A DNA stretch of 64,000 nt, from assembly GCA_002686705.1 (NCBI GenBank), contig NYYH01000020.1, forward strand, positions 25,483 through 89,482. The letters are read 5' to 3'. This DNA is from Bacteroidota bacterium. GTDB lineage: Bacteria; Bacteroidota; Bacteroidia; Bacteroidales; F082. Of this stretch, positions 16,815-25,536 are shown one piece after another. The notes beneath the pieces were generated by a model. The model saw nothing but the letters and a program-made list of their open reading frames with translations. It was not told the origin of the DNA and made no database searches. The first letter of the stretch is position 1; each line of letters opens with the position of its first letter. A program made the translations under genes and the position numbers.

Positions 16815-19040
16815 TTATTCAACAACTTCAACACTTGCAGGAGCTTCAACAGTTTCAACTTCAGTAACAGGTTCTTCAACAGGCTTTTCAGTTACAATTG
16901 TCATTTCTTCAATTAAGTTGTTTGCTCCGGCAAACTTATCAATAATAAACATCACATAGCGAATATCTACATTGATAGTACGTTGTAGTTCCGGCTCAAA
17001 GGCAATATCGCCACTCATGGCTTCCCAGTTGCCGTCGAATACAAGTCCAATTAGTTCCCCATTTGCATTTATAACCGGGCTACCTGAATTACCTCCGGTA
17101 ATATCATGATTCGTAAGGAAGCAAACATTCATAACTCCTTCCTTACCATACTGGCCAAAATCTTTTTCCTGATATAATTCCTTAAGCTTTGCCGGAACAA
17201 TAAACTCCCAATTATCAGGATCTTCTTTTTGCATTATACCATCCATAGTTGTAAAATATTCATAATGAATAGCATCCGCAGGATAATAATCCTGCACCGA
17301 GCCATAGGATAATCGCATTGTAAAGTTTGCATCGGGTGCATAGTTATTATCAGGATTCATTTCACGTACACCAGCAATGTATAAACGGTGTCCTTTGGCA
17401 AGCTTTTCGTTAGCCTCTTTCAAATTACTCTGCATCGCACGATATGACACGGAAAATGCTTTAACAGCTATCATTGCAGGATCCTTTGAAAGTTTCTTTT
17501 TATTTGGAGCATTCAGAAATGCTTCAACTTTCTCTTTACTTGCAAATATTGATTTGCCATACATATAGTCAGCATATTTATTATAGTTACCCTTAAATTT
17601 CTTGACCATTTTTAATAAATATGGAGGTTGCTGATCAAGGGGAACATTTTTGTGATACATTTCCATCATAGAAGCAAAAAGGTTTCTATCGATTGCCTCG
17701 TTGTAATTTTTAAACTGGCCATCAACTCTGGCTTTTAGTCGGTTAATAGCAATATTTATTGCTGAATCCGTTGATTCTTTATCGTTCAATAATTTGCTTA
17801 AACTACTGAACCTATAAGCATAGCCCAATATTTCAGCACCACGGTAAACAGCTTCACGAAAATAAACATTAGCTATATCGTATTGCCCTTTTACGTCATA
17901 AGCATCACCAATTAGTACAAGAGCTTCTCCATATTTCATTTTGGCTTTAGGGTTTTGATCAATCCAATTCTGGAATTCAGCCTCTTCTTTTTGTTTTTTC
18001 TCCTTCACTTTCAATCGCTTTAACCCTTTTGTTTGCCCTATGAAATATTTCCAGTAATTAGCAGTACCTGCAAACTTGGAAGCGTATTGAAGACGTACAT
18101 CGGCATCAGCATCCATTCCTTCCCGCATTTTTGCAAGTTTCACTTCGCGTATGTCAACAAATGTTGGGTTAAATGAATTAATTGCTAAATCAACACCAAA
18201 TGATGATAGAAACCTTTTGGTACCACCTGGGTAACCCATTATCATTGCAAAGTCATCCTGTTCAACCCCTGCAATATTAATTGGCAAATAATGTTTTGAT
18301 TTTAATGGGACATTTTCTTTAGAATAGGTTGCCGGTTTCCCATCAGGAGCTGTATAAATTCTAAACATTGAAAAATCACCAGTATGGCGTGGCCACATCC
18401 AATTATCAGTATCAGCTCCAAATTTACCAATTGATTCAGGAGGGGCTCCTACAAAACGAACATCTCTAAATGTTTCATAAACAAATAAATAATATTCATT
18501 GCCACCAAAAAACGAAACTACCCTTGCTGTAAGATGTGAATCTTTGCCGATTACATTTTCCTCAACGGCCTTTATATTATCTTTTATGATTTTATTTCTA
18601 TCTTCTTCAGACATATCAGATTTTGTGCCATAAAGCACTTTTTTGCTTGCATCTTTCATGTGGTCTAAGAACCTAACTGTTAGGCCAGGTACCGGTATTT
18701 CTTTATCTTTGTTCATCGCCCAAAAGCCGTCATCCAGATAATTATCTTCAGGAGTGCTTAATTTTTGGATAGAACCATAGCCACAGTGGTGATTAGTAAG
18801 CAACAAACCTTCAGGTGAAACAATTTCTCCAGTACATCCACCACCAAAAATGATAATGGCATCTTTAATACTAGAGTGATTAACGTTGTAAATATCCTCG
18901 GCAGTAAGTTTAAATCCCATTTCCTGCATTTCTGCAATGTTCTTGTTTATTAAAAGAGGAATCCACATTCCCTCATCAGCTCTGGTTGCTGGATTAACTC
19001 CTAATAAAAGTGCTATAATCGCAATTACTAATTTTTTCAT
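16815..19040 (-). CDS. S46-family dipeptidyl peptidase (DPP7/DPP11 type)
   Basis: This is a periplasmic serine exopeptidase that removes dipeptides from peptide N-termini. The 741-residue precursor has a signal peptide (about residues 1-21) and the S46 start ADEGMWIP. The catalytic His85 is in TNHHCGYGS and the nucleophile Ser652 in TGGNSGSPV; these numbers match what I recall for Porphyromonas DPP11. The residue 18 positions after Ser652 is Gly670 (FDGNWEA). DPP11 enzymes, which prefer Asp/Glu at P1, have Arg there, whereas DPP7-type enzymes have Gly and prefer hydrophobic P1 residues. A Glu/Pro/Val-rich tail of about 25 residues is unusual. It lies 33 bp downstream of manC and ends at a terminator. 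It fits a peptide-fermenting lifestyle. Confidence 0.93.
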   Translation of the reverse strand: MKKLVIAIIALLLGVNPATRADEGMWIPLLINKNIAEMQEMGFKLTAEDIYNVNHSSIKDAIIIFGGGCTGEIVSPEGLLLTNHHCGYGSIQKLSTPEDNYLDDGFWAMNKDKEIPVPGLTVRFLDHMKDASKKVLYGTKSDMSEEDRNKIIKDNIKAVEENVIGKDSHLTARVVSFFGGNEYYLFVYETFRDVRFVGAPPESIGKFGADTDNWMWPRHTGDFSMFRIYTAPDGKPATYSKENVPLKSKHYLPINIAGVEQDDFAMIMGYPGGTKRFLSSFGVDLAINSFNPTFVDIREVKLAKMREGMDADADVRLQYASKFAGTANYWKYFIGQTKGLKRLKVKEKKQKEEAEFQNWIDQNPKAKMKYGEALVLIGDAYDVKGQYDIANVYFREAVYRGAEILGYAYRFSSLSKLLNDKESTDSAINIAINRLKARVDGQFKNYNEAIDRNLFASMMEMYHKNVPLDQQPPYLLKMVKKFKGNYNKYADYMYGKSIFASKEKVEAFLNAPNKKKLSKDPAMIAVKAFSVSYRAMQSNLKEANEKLAKGHRLYIAGVREMNPDNNYAPDANFTMRLSYGSVQDYYPADAIHYEYFTTMDGIMQKEDPDNWEFIVPAKLKELYQEKDFGQYGKEGVMNVCFLTNHDITGGNSGSPVINANGELIGLVFDGNWEAMSGDIAFEPELQRTINVDIRYVMFIIDKFAGANNLIEEMTIVTEKPVEEPVTEVETVEAPASVEVVE

Positions 19041-19073
19041 TTTTAAGTATTTATAGTTATTAAATTTAATTTT

Positions 19074-20171
19074 TTAGATAAATTGATCTCCCTTTTCAAC
19101 TTTAACATCTGCCACAAATTTTCTTATTTGCTGCTCATCTTTTTTACGGCAAACAAGTAAAGTATTACTGTCTTCAACAATAATATAATCATCTAAACCC
19201 TGTAGGACTACTAACTTATCGTCAGGAATATTAACAATACAATTACTAGTGTTGTATAACATTACATTTTTGCCAACAATTGCATTTTTGTCAGAATCTT
19301 TTTCTCTTATTGTATATAACGAGCCCCAGGTTCCAAGATCTGACCAGCCGAAGTCAACTGCCAGTGTATATACATTTTTGGCTTTCTCCATTATTCCGTA
19401 ATCAATAGAAATATTTTTGCAAACTGCATAGGTATTTGAAATAAACTGTACTTCTTCATCAGTATTATACTTCCCGATGCCTTTTTCAAAAAGACGATCA
19501 ACATCATTAAGCAATTCGTTAAAAGCCATCATAATACTTTTAAGCGACCACACAAAAATGCCTGAATTCCACAAAAAATCACCACTTGCAAGAAATGATT
19601 TTGCAATTTCTAGGTTTGGTTTTTCAGTGAATGTTTTAACCTTATGTAAAGGGATATCGTCAGCGTAAACACGTTTTTCTTTAAATTGAATGTAACCATA
19701 ACCAGTATCCGGGCGACTTGGCTTAATTCCAAGTGTTAGCAACCAGTTATATTTCTGAGCCGCTAGCATAGCCGTTTTGATATTTTTTACAAATTCATCT
19801 TCTTTTAAGATTATATGGTCAGAAGGAGCAACCACTACAATTGCATTTGGGTTTTCTTCATTTATCTTGTAGTTGGCATATGCTACACATGGTGCAGTAT
19901 TACGCCGTGATGGCTCACATAATACCTGTTTTTCCTTTAGCTCTGGGAGTTGTTCTAATACCAGATTCTTATATATTTCGTTGGTTACAACAAGTATGTT
20001 TTCGGGAGGGCAAATATTAGTGAAGCGTTCAAAGGTCAGTCTGATAAGCGTTTTGCCAACTCCAAGAACGTCAATAAACTGTTTTGGTTTTGAAGTCTTA
20101 CTCATAGGCCAGAAACGTGTGCCTACGCCTCCTGCCATTATTACGCAATAATTGTTTTTACTGGTTGCCAT
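19074..20171 (-). CDS. manC: Mannose-1-phosphate guanylyltransferase
   Basis: The enzyme makes GDP-mannose from GTP and mannose-1-phosphate for surface polysaccharide synthesis. The 365-residue product opens with VIMAGGVGTRFWPMSKTS and PKQF, the nucleotide-binding signature. It continues with CEPSRRNTAPCVAYA, VVVAPSDH, the FTEKPNLEIA motif, WNSGIFVW and DFGWSDLGTW. The length is that of the single-domain type without the C-terminal isomerase. The S46 peptidase gene follows after 33 bp and may be co-transcribed. A TATTTTTG element on the minus strand at 20296-20289 could be its promoter. Confidence 0.94.
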   Translation of the reverse strand: MATSKNNYCVIMAGGVGTRFWPMSKTSKPKQFIDVLGVGKTLIRLTFERFTNICPPENILVVTNEIYKNLVLEQLPELKEKQVLCEPSRRNTAPCVAYANYKINEENPNAIVVVAPSDHIILKEDEFVKNIKTAMLAAQKYNWLLTLGIKPSRPDTGYGYIQFKEKRVYADDIPLHKVKTFTEKPNLEIAKSFLASGDFLWNSGIFVWSLKSIMMAFNELLNDVDRLFEKGIGKYNTDEEVQFISNTYAVCKNISIDYGIMEKAKNVYTLAVDFGWSDLGTWGSLYTIREKDSDKNAIVGKNVMLYNTSNCIVNIPDDKLVVLQGLDDYIIVEDSNTLLVCRKKDEQQIRKFVADVKVEKGDQFI

Positions 20172-20288
20172 ATACTTAATTTTTAGTTATAAGGAAGCCT
20201 AAAGAGAAAATCGGTTAGTTGACATTCTATTTCTGCAATATAAAGCATAAATCATTATCTATCAGATATGTTTTCCAATAAGGGGCAG

Positions 20289-20296
20289 CAAAAATA
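20289..20296 (-). promoter_or_regulatory. Predicted -7 promoter element of manC
   Basis: TATTTTTG on the minus strand matches TAnnTTTG, about 118 bp before the manC start. No convincing -33 TTG is seen at the expected spacing. Confidence 0.3.
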
Positions 20297-20398
20297 CAAA
20301 ACTCGTTGGTTTATTTTGATGTAACTATAATAAAATTGAGAATAGATTAATCTTTACCAACTCTTACTTTAAGTCACAATTTTAACTTTTGTAATATA

Positions 20399-21007
20399 TT
20401 AATTGTTTAATTCCTCTACTGGCGTTAAAGGATGAAAAAGATATTGCTTTTTATTTTGCAGATTTAAACAAAGATACCGTGTTCTTTTTTTGATTCCTTT
20501 TTTGAACTTGTTTCCATTTTCTATTTTAAATATGGTATTTGTGAGAAGATCCTCAAGGTGTGTAACAGGATTATGTTTATCATATTTCTTTAACATTCGT
20601 GATAACTTCAAATCGGAACTACTTGAAGCTTTGCTATTAACTATACTTTTTGATAATACAGTACTAATGTCATCAGGAAAGATACTTTTTTCCAACAAAG
20701 TATTCATCAAATTTCGATACTCAGATTTCCACTCAATTCCATGAGGTGAAACTTTATTTTGGAATCTCTCCCATACAATTAAATGCGCCATTTCGTGAAC
20801 AAAGGTTATTAGAAATGCAAAAGGGTTTAGATTATGATTAATGCTTATGCGATGATTAGAATGATTAACAGGTGGGCGATAATCACCCAGTTTGGTTTTT
20901 CTTTGTTTGGTGATCTTCAAATGGACATTATTCTCCACTATTAATTTCGTCACCATATTTACTGATTCAGCTGGCAGGTATTTAGAAAGTAATTCTCTCT
21001 CATTCAT
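20399..21007 (-). CDS. SprT-like zinc metalloprotease-fold protein
   Basis: A protein of about 202 residues with the SprT/WSS1-like gluzincin signature HEMAHLIVWERF (HExxH with Glu as base), preceded by NPFAFLITFV. The region after it, HGIEWKSEYRNLMN, supplies the usual third ligand area. Such proteins are predicted DNA-protein crosslink or protein-quality metalloproteases; the bacterial substrates are not known. I chose the ATG at 21007. A TATATTTG element ends 6 bp upstream, so the transcript could be nearly leaderless. The C-terminal portion is basic and may bind nucleic acid. It lies downstream of the TonB receptor, with no obvious functional link. Confidence 0.82.
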   Translation of the reverse strand: MNERELLSKYLPAESVNMVTKLIVENNVHLKITKQRKTKLGDYRPPVNHSNHRISINHNLNPFAFLITFVHEMAHLIVWERFQNKVSPHGIEWKSEYRNLMNTLLEKSIFPDDISTVLSKSIVNSKASSSSDLKLSRMLKKYDKHNPVTHLEDLLTNTIFKIENGNKFKKGIKKRTRYLCLNLQNKKQYLFHPLTPVEELNN

Positions 21008-21073
21008 CGAGACAAATATACTTAACACTGTGGTAAGAGGGCTGAAGAATGGTTACAAATGATAGCCGTCAGG

Positions 21074-23452
21074 CTAGTTTATAACGTTTCCCAATTTTAT
21101 TCCAAAGTAAATGGTTCTTGGATTTAGTGGTCCATAAATATAACCAGGATCTCTATCAATTCCATAATCGAAATCACTTTGATAGGAATTGAATATGTTT
21201 TTAATACCTGTATAAACCTGAAGCGTTGCCCCATTAAGTTTTGTATTATACCTGACTTTAAATCCCATATCATAAAATCTCTGTGATACCATAAGTTTAC
21301 CCTCATCAGGGTTTTCTAATCGTGGACCAAAATACGGGACTAGCATACTACCGGTATAATCACCCGTAATAGATACACCCCATGTTTTAGAAATTGACCA
21401 GTCAAAAGTCATATATCCGTAATCATTTGGTGTTCTGAAAAATCGTTTATCATCAAATTCCTGCGAATCATCATACTTACTACTTTGTATTGTGAAACCT
21501 GCCATAAGTGATAAGTCTTTCATCGGCACTAAGTTCATCTCTAAATTAACACCTGTAACAGTAGCTCCGCCTTTAGCATTTGTCCTTAGATATATTACAG
21601 TACCTTCATCATCAGGAAGTCCGTACTCATATGTAAACGCATCTAGAAGTCTTGTATAAAATCCTTCAACTAAAAACCCAAAGTATACATTGCTTATTTG
21701 TTTGTTAAAATCAATTGATCCTGTATAACTATGACTTGTTTCTTGCTTTAGATCAGGGCTGTTTTTGTGTACTATTCTTCTTGATCCTGATGATTCAATA
21801 TGAAGGTCCTCGTCAAATATTTGAGGTGCACGATACCCTTGTGAATAGCTGACTCTTGTCTGCAGATATTTCGTAATATCATACTTAAATGTAATGCGCG
21901 GACTTAAAACATTACCTGTCTTTCTTGAGTCATCATGTTCTTTATCAACAATACAATAATGGTCATATCTTGCACCAACCGAGGCCTTAAACTTATTCCA
22001 TGTATGCTCATACTGTGCAAAAACTCCTGTTGTTCTTGTTGTTTGGTTCGCAACTGTTACATTTTCAGTATGCGGAATACTTTGAATCGTATCATCAACA
22101 ATAACAGCATTTTCAAAATCAGGATAACCTAGTTTATTATCTTTAAGAAACCCTCCATCATTTTCAACGCCAACAGTAAGTTTGGCATTCCTTAACGTTG
22201 CGTTATATTGCGCTCCAACGGTATAGGTGAAATCATTGGTTTTTCCATAATCCTTCAGTGACATATTAGCACCATAATATGAATCACGAAATACTCCCTG
22301 ACCTGAAGCATAAATTGAAAGCATATCTGTTTTTCTAAAATAATGATCATATGTAAGGGCACCGGTAACAATGTTATGTTTTAACTGTTCTGCAATATTA
22401 GCTTCATGGGGCATTGACTCAAATTTATCTCCACCTCGTCTTTTCTCATTAATTGTAAAAAAGTCAGCATTAAGCTTACTTCTGGTACTAAATCGATGAT
22501 ACAGTCTGGTTCCAATGGTAATGTTTCTCAATGAAGCTATTTCAGAGAATTTATCATTATTGGCATCAAATGGTTGCCTGTTTCTGTAAAAACCAAAGAC
22601 CGCCATTCCGGTTTTACAATCAGCTGAAACTACAGAGGTATTCATATTAACAGAAATATCGGAGGCCGGTCCACCAGAATCATTCATACCAAAGCCAATT
22701 TGTCCTACATTAACACCAAACTCGTAAGTATTTTGAATTGGATCTTTTAAAATTAAGTTAATGGTACCTGCAATTGCATTACTTCCATACAATGCCGATC
22801 CACCGCCACGCACAATTTCTACCTTTTCTATCATATTTGCAGGAATAAGTTCAAGTCCATATACTCCTGCAAGACCACTAAAAATAGGCCGGCTGTTTAT
22901 TAGAATTTGTGAATATGGCCCTTCCATACCATTCATACGTACCTGTGTAAACCCACAATTCGAACAATTGTTCTCGATTCTAACACCGGGACAATAATTT
23001 AATCCTTCACTCAAAGTTACTGATTGAATTGTATTAAATAGCTTAGGAGTTATTGTATTTACAATTGTTGAAGATTTAGTTCTGTTTGATTCATTTCTGT
23101 CGCCGGTTACAACAACCTCTTCAAGGCCCAGAACATCTTCTTCAAGATTAAATTTAACTTCAACAGTAGTATTTGCCTTAAGCGTAATATGTTTCTCCTG
23201 TGGCTTATACCCAACTGCTTTGGCAACTACAATTAATTTCCCAGTAGGCATATTAATTAATTGATAATGACCTGATTCATCAGCACTTATTCCAATAGTA
23301 GTTCCTTTAATGTACACAGAAGCAAATGGGATATGCTCTCCATGTGAAACTACATGACCTATAATATTTGCATCGGTTTTTGATTCCTGTGCATAGTTCA
23401 AACTGCTGAGTAATAGAAATAATAAAATTGATAAAATAATGTTTAACCTCAT
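21074..23452 (-). CDS. TonB-dependent outer-membrane receptor, candidate metal uptake
   Basis: The 792-residue receptor imports a ligand across the outer membrane using TonB energy. It has a signal peptide (about 1-21) and an N-terminal CarboxypepD_reg-like domain (IIGHVVSHGEHIPFASVYIKG onward, to about 112). The plug follows (about 120-240), with GVRIENNCSNCGFTQVRMNG containing a CxxC pair and IVRGGGSALYGSNAIAGTIN. The rest is a 22-strand-type barrel ending in a strand with FGIKLGNVIN. The CxxC plug motif and an adjacent small His-rich membrane protein gene suggest metal or metal-complex uptake; that is inference. The His-rich gene is 86 bp upstream, and no SusD partner is present, so it is not a polysaccharide-uptake pair. 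Confidence 0.9.
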   Translation of the reverse strand: MRLNIILSILLFLLLSSLNYAQESKTDANIIGHVVSHGEHIPFASVYIKGTTIGISADESGHYQLINMPTGKLIVVAKAVGYKPQEKHITLKANTTVEVKFNLEEDVLGLEEVVVTGDRNESNRTKSSTIVNTITPKLFNTIQSVTLSEGLNYCPGVRIENNCSNCGFTQVRMNGMEGPYSQILINSRPIFSGLAGVYGLELIPANMIEKVEIVRGGGSALYGSNAIAGTINLILKDPIQNTYEFGVNVGQIGFGMNDSGGPASDISVNMNTSVVSADCKTGMAVFGFYRNRQPFDANNDKFSEIASLRNITIGTRLYHRFSTRSKLNADFFTINEKRRGGDKFESMPHEANIAEQLKHNIVTGALTYDHYFRKTDMLSIYASGQGVFRDSYYGANMSLKDYGKTNDFTYTVGAQYNATLRNAKLTVGVENDGGFLKDNKLGYPDFENAVIVDDTIQSIPHTENVTVANQTTRTTGVFAQYEHTWNKFKASVGARYDHYCIVDKEHDDSRKTGNVLSPRITFKYDITKYLQTRVSYSQGYRAPQIFDEDLHIESSGSRRIVHKNSPDLKQETSHSYTGSIDFNKQISNVYFGFLVEGFYTRLLDAFTYEYGLPDDEGTVIYLRTNAKGGATVTGVNLEMNLVPMKDLSLMAGFTIQSSKYDDSQEFDDKRFFRTPNDYGYMTFDWSISKTWGVSITGDYTGSMLVPYFGPRLENPDEGKLMVSQRFYDMGFKVRYNTKLNGATLQVYTGIKNIFNSYQSDFDYGIDRDPGYIYGPLNPRTIYFGIKLGNVIN

Positions 23453-23466
23453 TGTATTGTTCGTTG

Positions 23467-23496
23467 AAAAGTTGATATTTAAAAAAGTTGATATTT
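23467..23496. repeat. Short tandem direct repeat before the TonB receptor gene
   Basis: AAAAGTTGATATTT occurs twice, at 23467-23480 and 23483-23496, with a 16-bp period. It lies between the receptor start and the His-rich gene. It may be a binding site or a replication slip. Confidence 0.5.
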
Positions 23497-23538
23497 GAAA
23501 CGATTCTAGTCCTAGTACATAAAGAATTAGAATACGGT

Positions 23539-23898
23539 CTAAGAAAAGGAAATAATTGGTGGAGCCCGGTCTCTGAAATAAACAATATTACACGGAATGA
23601 AGGTTCTTAAATCATAGGTTTTTTGTTTTCTTTTTATGGAGATTGGGAGAATTAAAAAGAAAAGAAAAGAAAACACAAATATAAAATCCAATTTTTCAAT
23701 CAACCGAAACACTTTGTTTGTGTGATTGTGTTTGTTGGTGCTGGAATTTTCTGATAATTTATTGAAAGGATGAGCATGACTGATAGTGGTGCCATCTTCT
23801 AATTTATGGACATGTAAGAAAACAGATTGATTTATAAAAATCAAGCCAATCAACCCTAGGAATGTACACATTAATAAGTAATTGATATTTCTTTTCAT
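23539..23898 (-). CDS. Small His-rich membrane protein, putative metal-uptake accessory
   Basis: A protein of about 119 residues with an N-terminal membrane segment (about 5-25), a His-rich stretch and a second membrane helix (about 72-92), then a basic tail. The His-rich stretch includes HVHKLEDGTTISHAHPF and later NKHNHTNK. I know similar small proteins (HVH...DGT...HAHPF) next to TonB receptors in Bacteroidota, but no assigned function. Several closely spaced His residues suggest binding of a transition metal such as Zn, Cu or Ni. I chose the ATG at 23898 (MKRNINYLL) rather than one 39 bp upstream. It is probably co-transcribed with the receptor 86 bp downstream. Confidence 0.6.
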   Translation of the reverse strand: MKRNINYLLMCTFLGLIGLIFINQSVFLHVHKLEDGTTISHAHPFNKLSENSSTNKHNHTNKVFRLIEKLDFIFVFSFLFFLILPISIKRKQKTYDLRTFIPCNIVYFRDRAPPIISFS

Positions 23899-23949
23899 CA
23901 CAATTCCAAATTCAGTAGCAAATAAAAACAAATGCATTGCATTCAGCTA

Positions 23950-23965
23950 TACCCATAATAGGGTA
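23950..23965. promoter_or_regulatory. Perfect palindrome upstream of the His-rich/TonB receptor genes, candidate operator
   Basis: TACCC-ATAATA-GGGTA is a perfect 5-bp inverted repeat with an AT spacer, 52 bp upstream of the His-rich gene start. It overlaps a plus-strand TATCTTTG (23964-23971). It could be a repressor site for a metal regulator. Confidence 0.3.
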
Positions 23966-24036
23966 TCTTTGTATGGATTAGATCATAAAGATAGGAAAAC
24001 ATTTGTAGCGCACAATAACAAGCGTTTATAAATTAA

Positions 24037-24381
24037 ACTTAAAAGTTGTACTATGAAAAACTATCTCTCGATTTTGATGCTCAATATCAATGGTTAAGAG
24101 ATGATAAGGTTTCTTACTCCCACGATTTTTTTGCAAATGCAGAACTTAGTTATATTTTTAAAAATAAAAATCAATTGATAGGTGGGTTTTCATATGTTCT
24201 TAATAATCATACACATGAGTATGATGGCCACCAAAATTACTTGCTTACTTTAAACCTTGGGACTTCTATAGAAACAGGAAAGACATTTATTTTTAATTTT
24301 CTGTTTCCGATAACAATTATTGGTAGAAAGTATATAAAGTTAAACGGCTTTAGTTTTGCTCTAACCATATTTCTTAATTAA
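24037..24381 (+). pseudogene. Fragment of an outer-membrane or beta-barrel protein gene
   Basis: A 111-codon frame starting after a stop at 24034-24036, with no convincing start (a TTG at 24046). It has alternating polar/hydrophobic strands and ends in FALTIFLN, an aromatic-rich C-terminus like a terminal beta-barrel strand. There is no signal peptide. This looks like the C-terminal remnant of a larger outer-membrane protein gene. A short real protein cannot be excluded, and I do not recognise the family. Confidence 0.45.
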
Positions 24382-24385
24382 CCTG

Positions 24386-24559
24386 TTAAACCTTATAACT
24401 TTTCGTAATAATCTCATTGTGATAACTCCACTTTGAACAATTATCACAATCCTTGTTTTTACGCTTAGTGGGGCGATATGCTTTTCTACTGGTATTACAA
24501 GATGATCCCATAATTAGCACACATAACAAAAGTGGAAAAATTATTTTGCTAAGTTTCAT
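24386..24559 (-). CDS. Small lipoprotein of unknown function
   Basis: A predicted lipoprotein of 57 residues. It has a signal peptide with lipobox LIMGSSC (Cys at about residue 20), then a short basic segment and DCDNCSKWSYHNE, with a CxxC pair that might bind metal. The ATG at 24559 gives a proper signal sequence; the upstream extension does not. It is convergent with the pseudogene at 24037-24381. I do not recognise a named family. Confidence 0.6.
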   Translation of the reverse strand: MKLSKIIFPLLLCVLIMGSSCNTSRKAYRPTKRKNKDCDNCSKWSYHNEIITKSYKV

Positions 24560-24795
24560 TCGTTTACTTTTTAGTGCAGTATAGTAATATTTGGTAATCA
24601 CATTGTATCTTATTGTACCTATAGACATCATAAAAAATTTATTATGCAATTTTACGTTAAATATAAAAACGAAACATTAAAACTCTTGTTGCATTAAATA
24701 AAAAATCTTTTTGTGTAACTTAGCCGATGTATTATTTTTTTGTCAGTTCTAATTTTCAACAATAAAGCATCTTATAAAATAATCCATGTTTTATA

Positions 24796-25536
24796 ATGGG
24801 ATTTCTTAGAGAAACGGGTAATTATGTCACGTTAATGATTGAAACCTTTAGACGTCCTGATAAGGGTAAGGTTTTCAAGCGACAATTAATTATTGATTTT
24901 CACGCACTTGGTGTTGATTCAATAGGAATTGTTGTATTTATTTCCCTGTTTATAGGAGGCATCATTGCAATGCAAATGGCTTATAACATCGATAACCCCC
25001 TGGTACCACTGTACCTGGTTGGATATACCACCAAGCAAATGATGATCCTTGAAATTTCACCAACAATAATTAGCCTGATCCTTGCAGGCAAAGTAGGATC
25101 GAGCATAGCTTCTGAGATTGGGACAATGCGTGTTACTGAGCAAATTGATGCACTGAAAGTAATGGGAATAAATCCTGCAAACTATCTAATATTACCCAAA
25201 ATTACAGCTGCAATGCTGTTTTTTCCGGTTCTGGTTATTTTTTCAATTTCAGTAGGATTGGGAGGTGGATTATTAGCTGTATTCATTACCGGCTCTGTAA
25301 CAACAACTGATTTTATTGATGGTTTGCAGGCATGGTGGCAACCATTTGATATTTTTTATGCCATAATTAAAACCGTAGTTTTTGCATTTATTATTGCTTC
25401 TATTTCGGGATTTAAAGGATATTCTGTTGATGGTGGATCGGTTGAAGTTGGTCGCGCCAGTACAAACGCAGTTGTAGCTAGCAGTATCTTAATAATTATC
25501 TTCGACCTACTCCTAACTCAAATGCTATTAACATGA
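24796..25536 (+). CDS. mlaE: MlaE-family ABC transporter permease
   Basis: The permease subunit of the Mla-type lipid-trafficking ABC transporter, which moves phospholipids between the membranes in Gram-negative bacteria. The 246-residue protein has five or so transmembrane segments and the family features QMAYNIDNPLVP, EISPTIISLILAGKVGSSIASEIGTMRVTEQIDALKVMGINP, and a C-terminal helix. The long middle segment is the coupling region for the ATPase. It overlaps the ATPase gene by 4 bp (ATGA), so the two are translationally coupled. The MlaD-type substrate-binding partner is not in the window. Confidence 0.92.
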   Translation: MGFLRETGNYVTLMIETFRRPDKGKVFKRQLIIDFHALGVDSIGIVVFISLFIGGIIAMQMAYNIDNPLVPLYLVGYTTKQMMILEISPTIISLILAGKVGSSIASEIGTMRVTEQIDALKVMGINPANYLILPKITAAMLFFPVLVIFSISVGLGGGLLAVFITGSVTTTDFIDGLQAWWQPFDIFYAIIKTVVFAFIIASISGFKGYSVDGGSVEVGRASTNAVVASSILIIIFDLLLTQMLLT

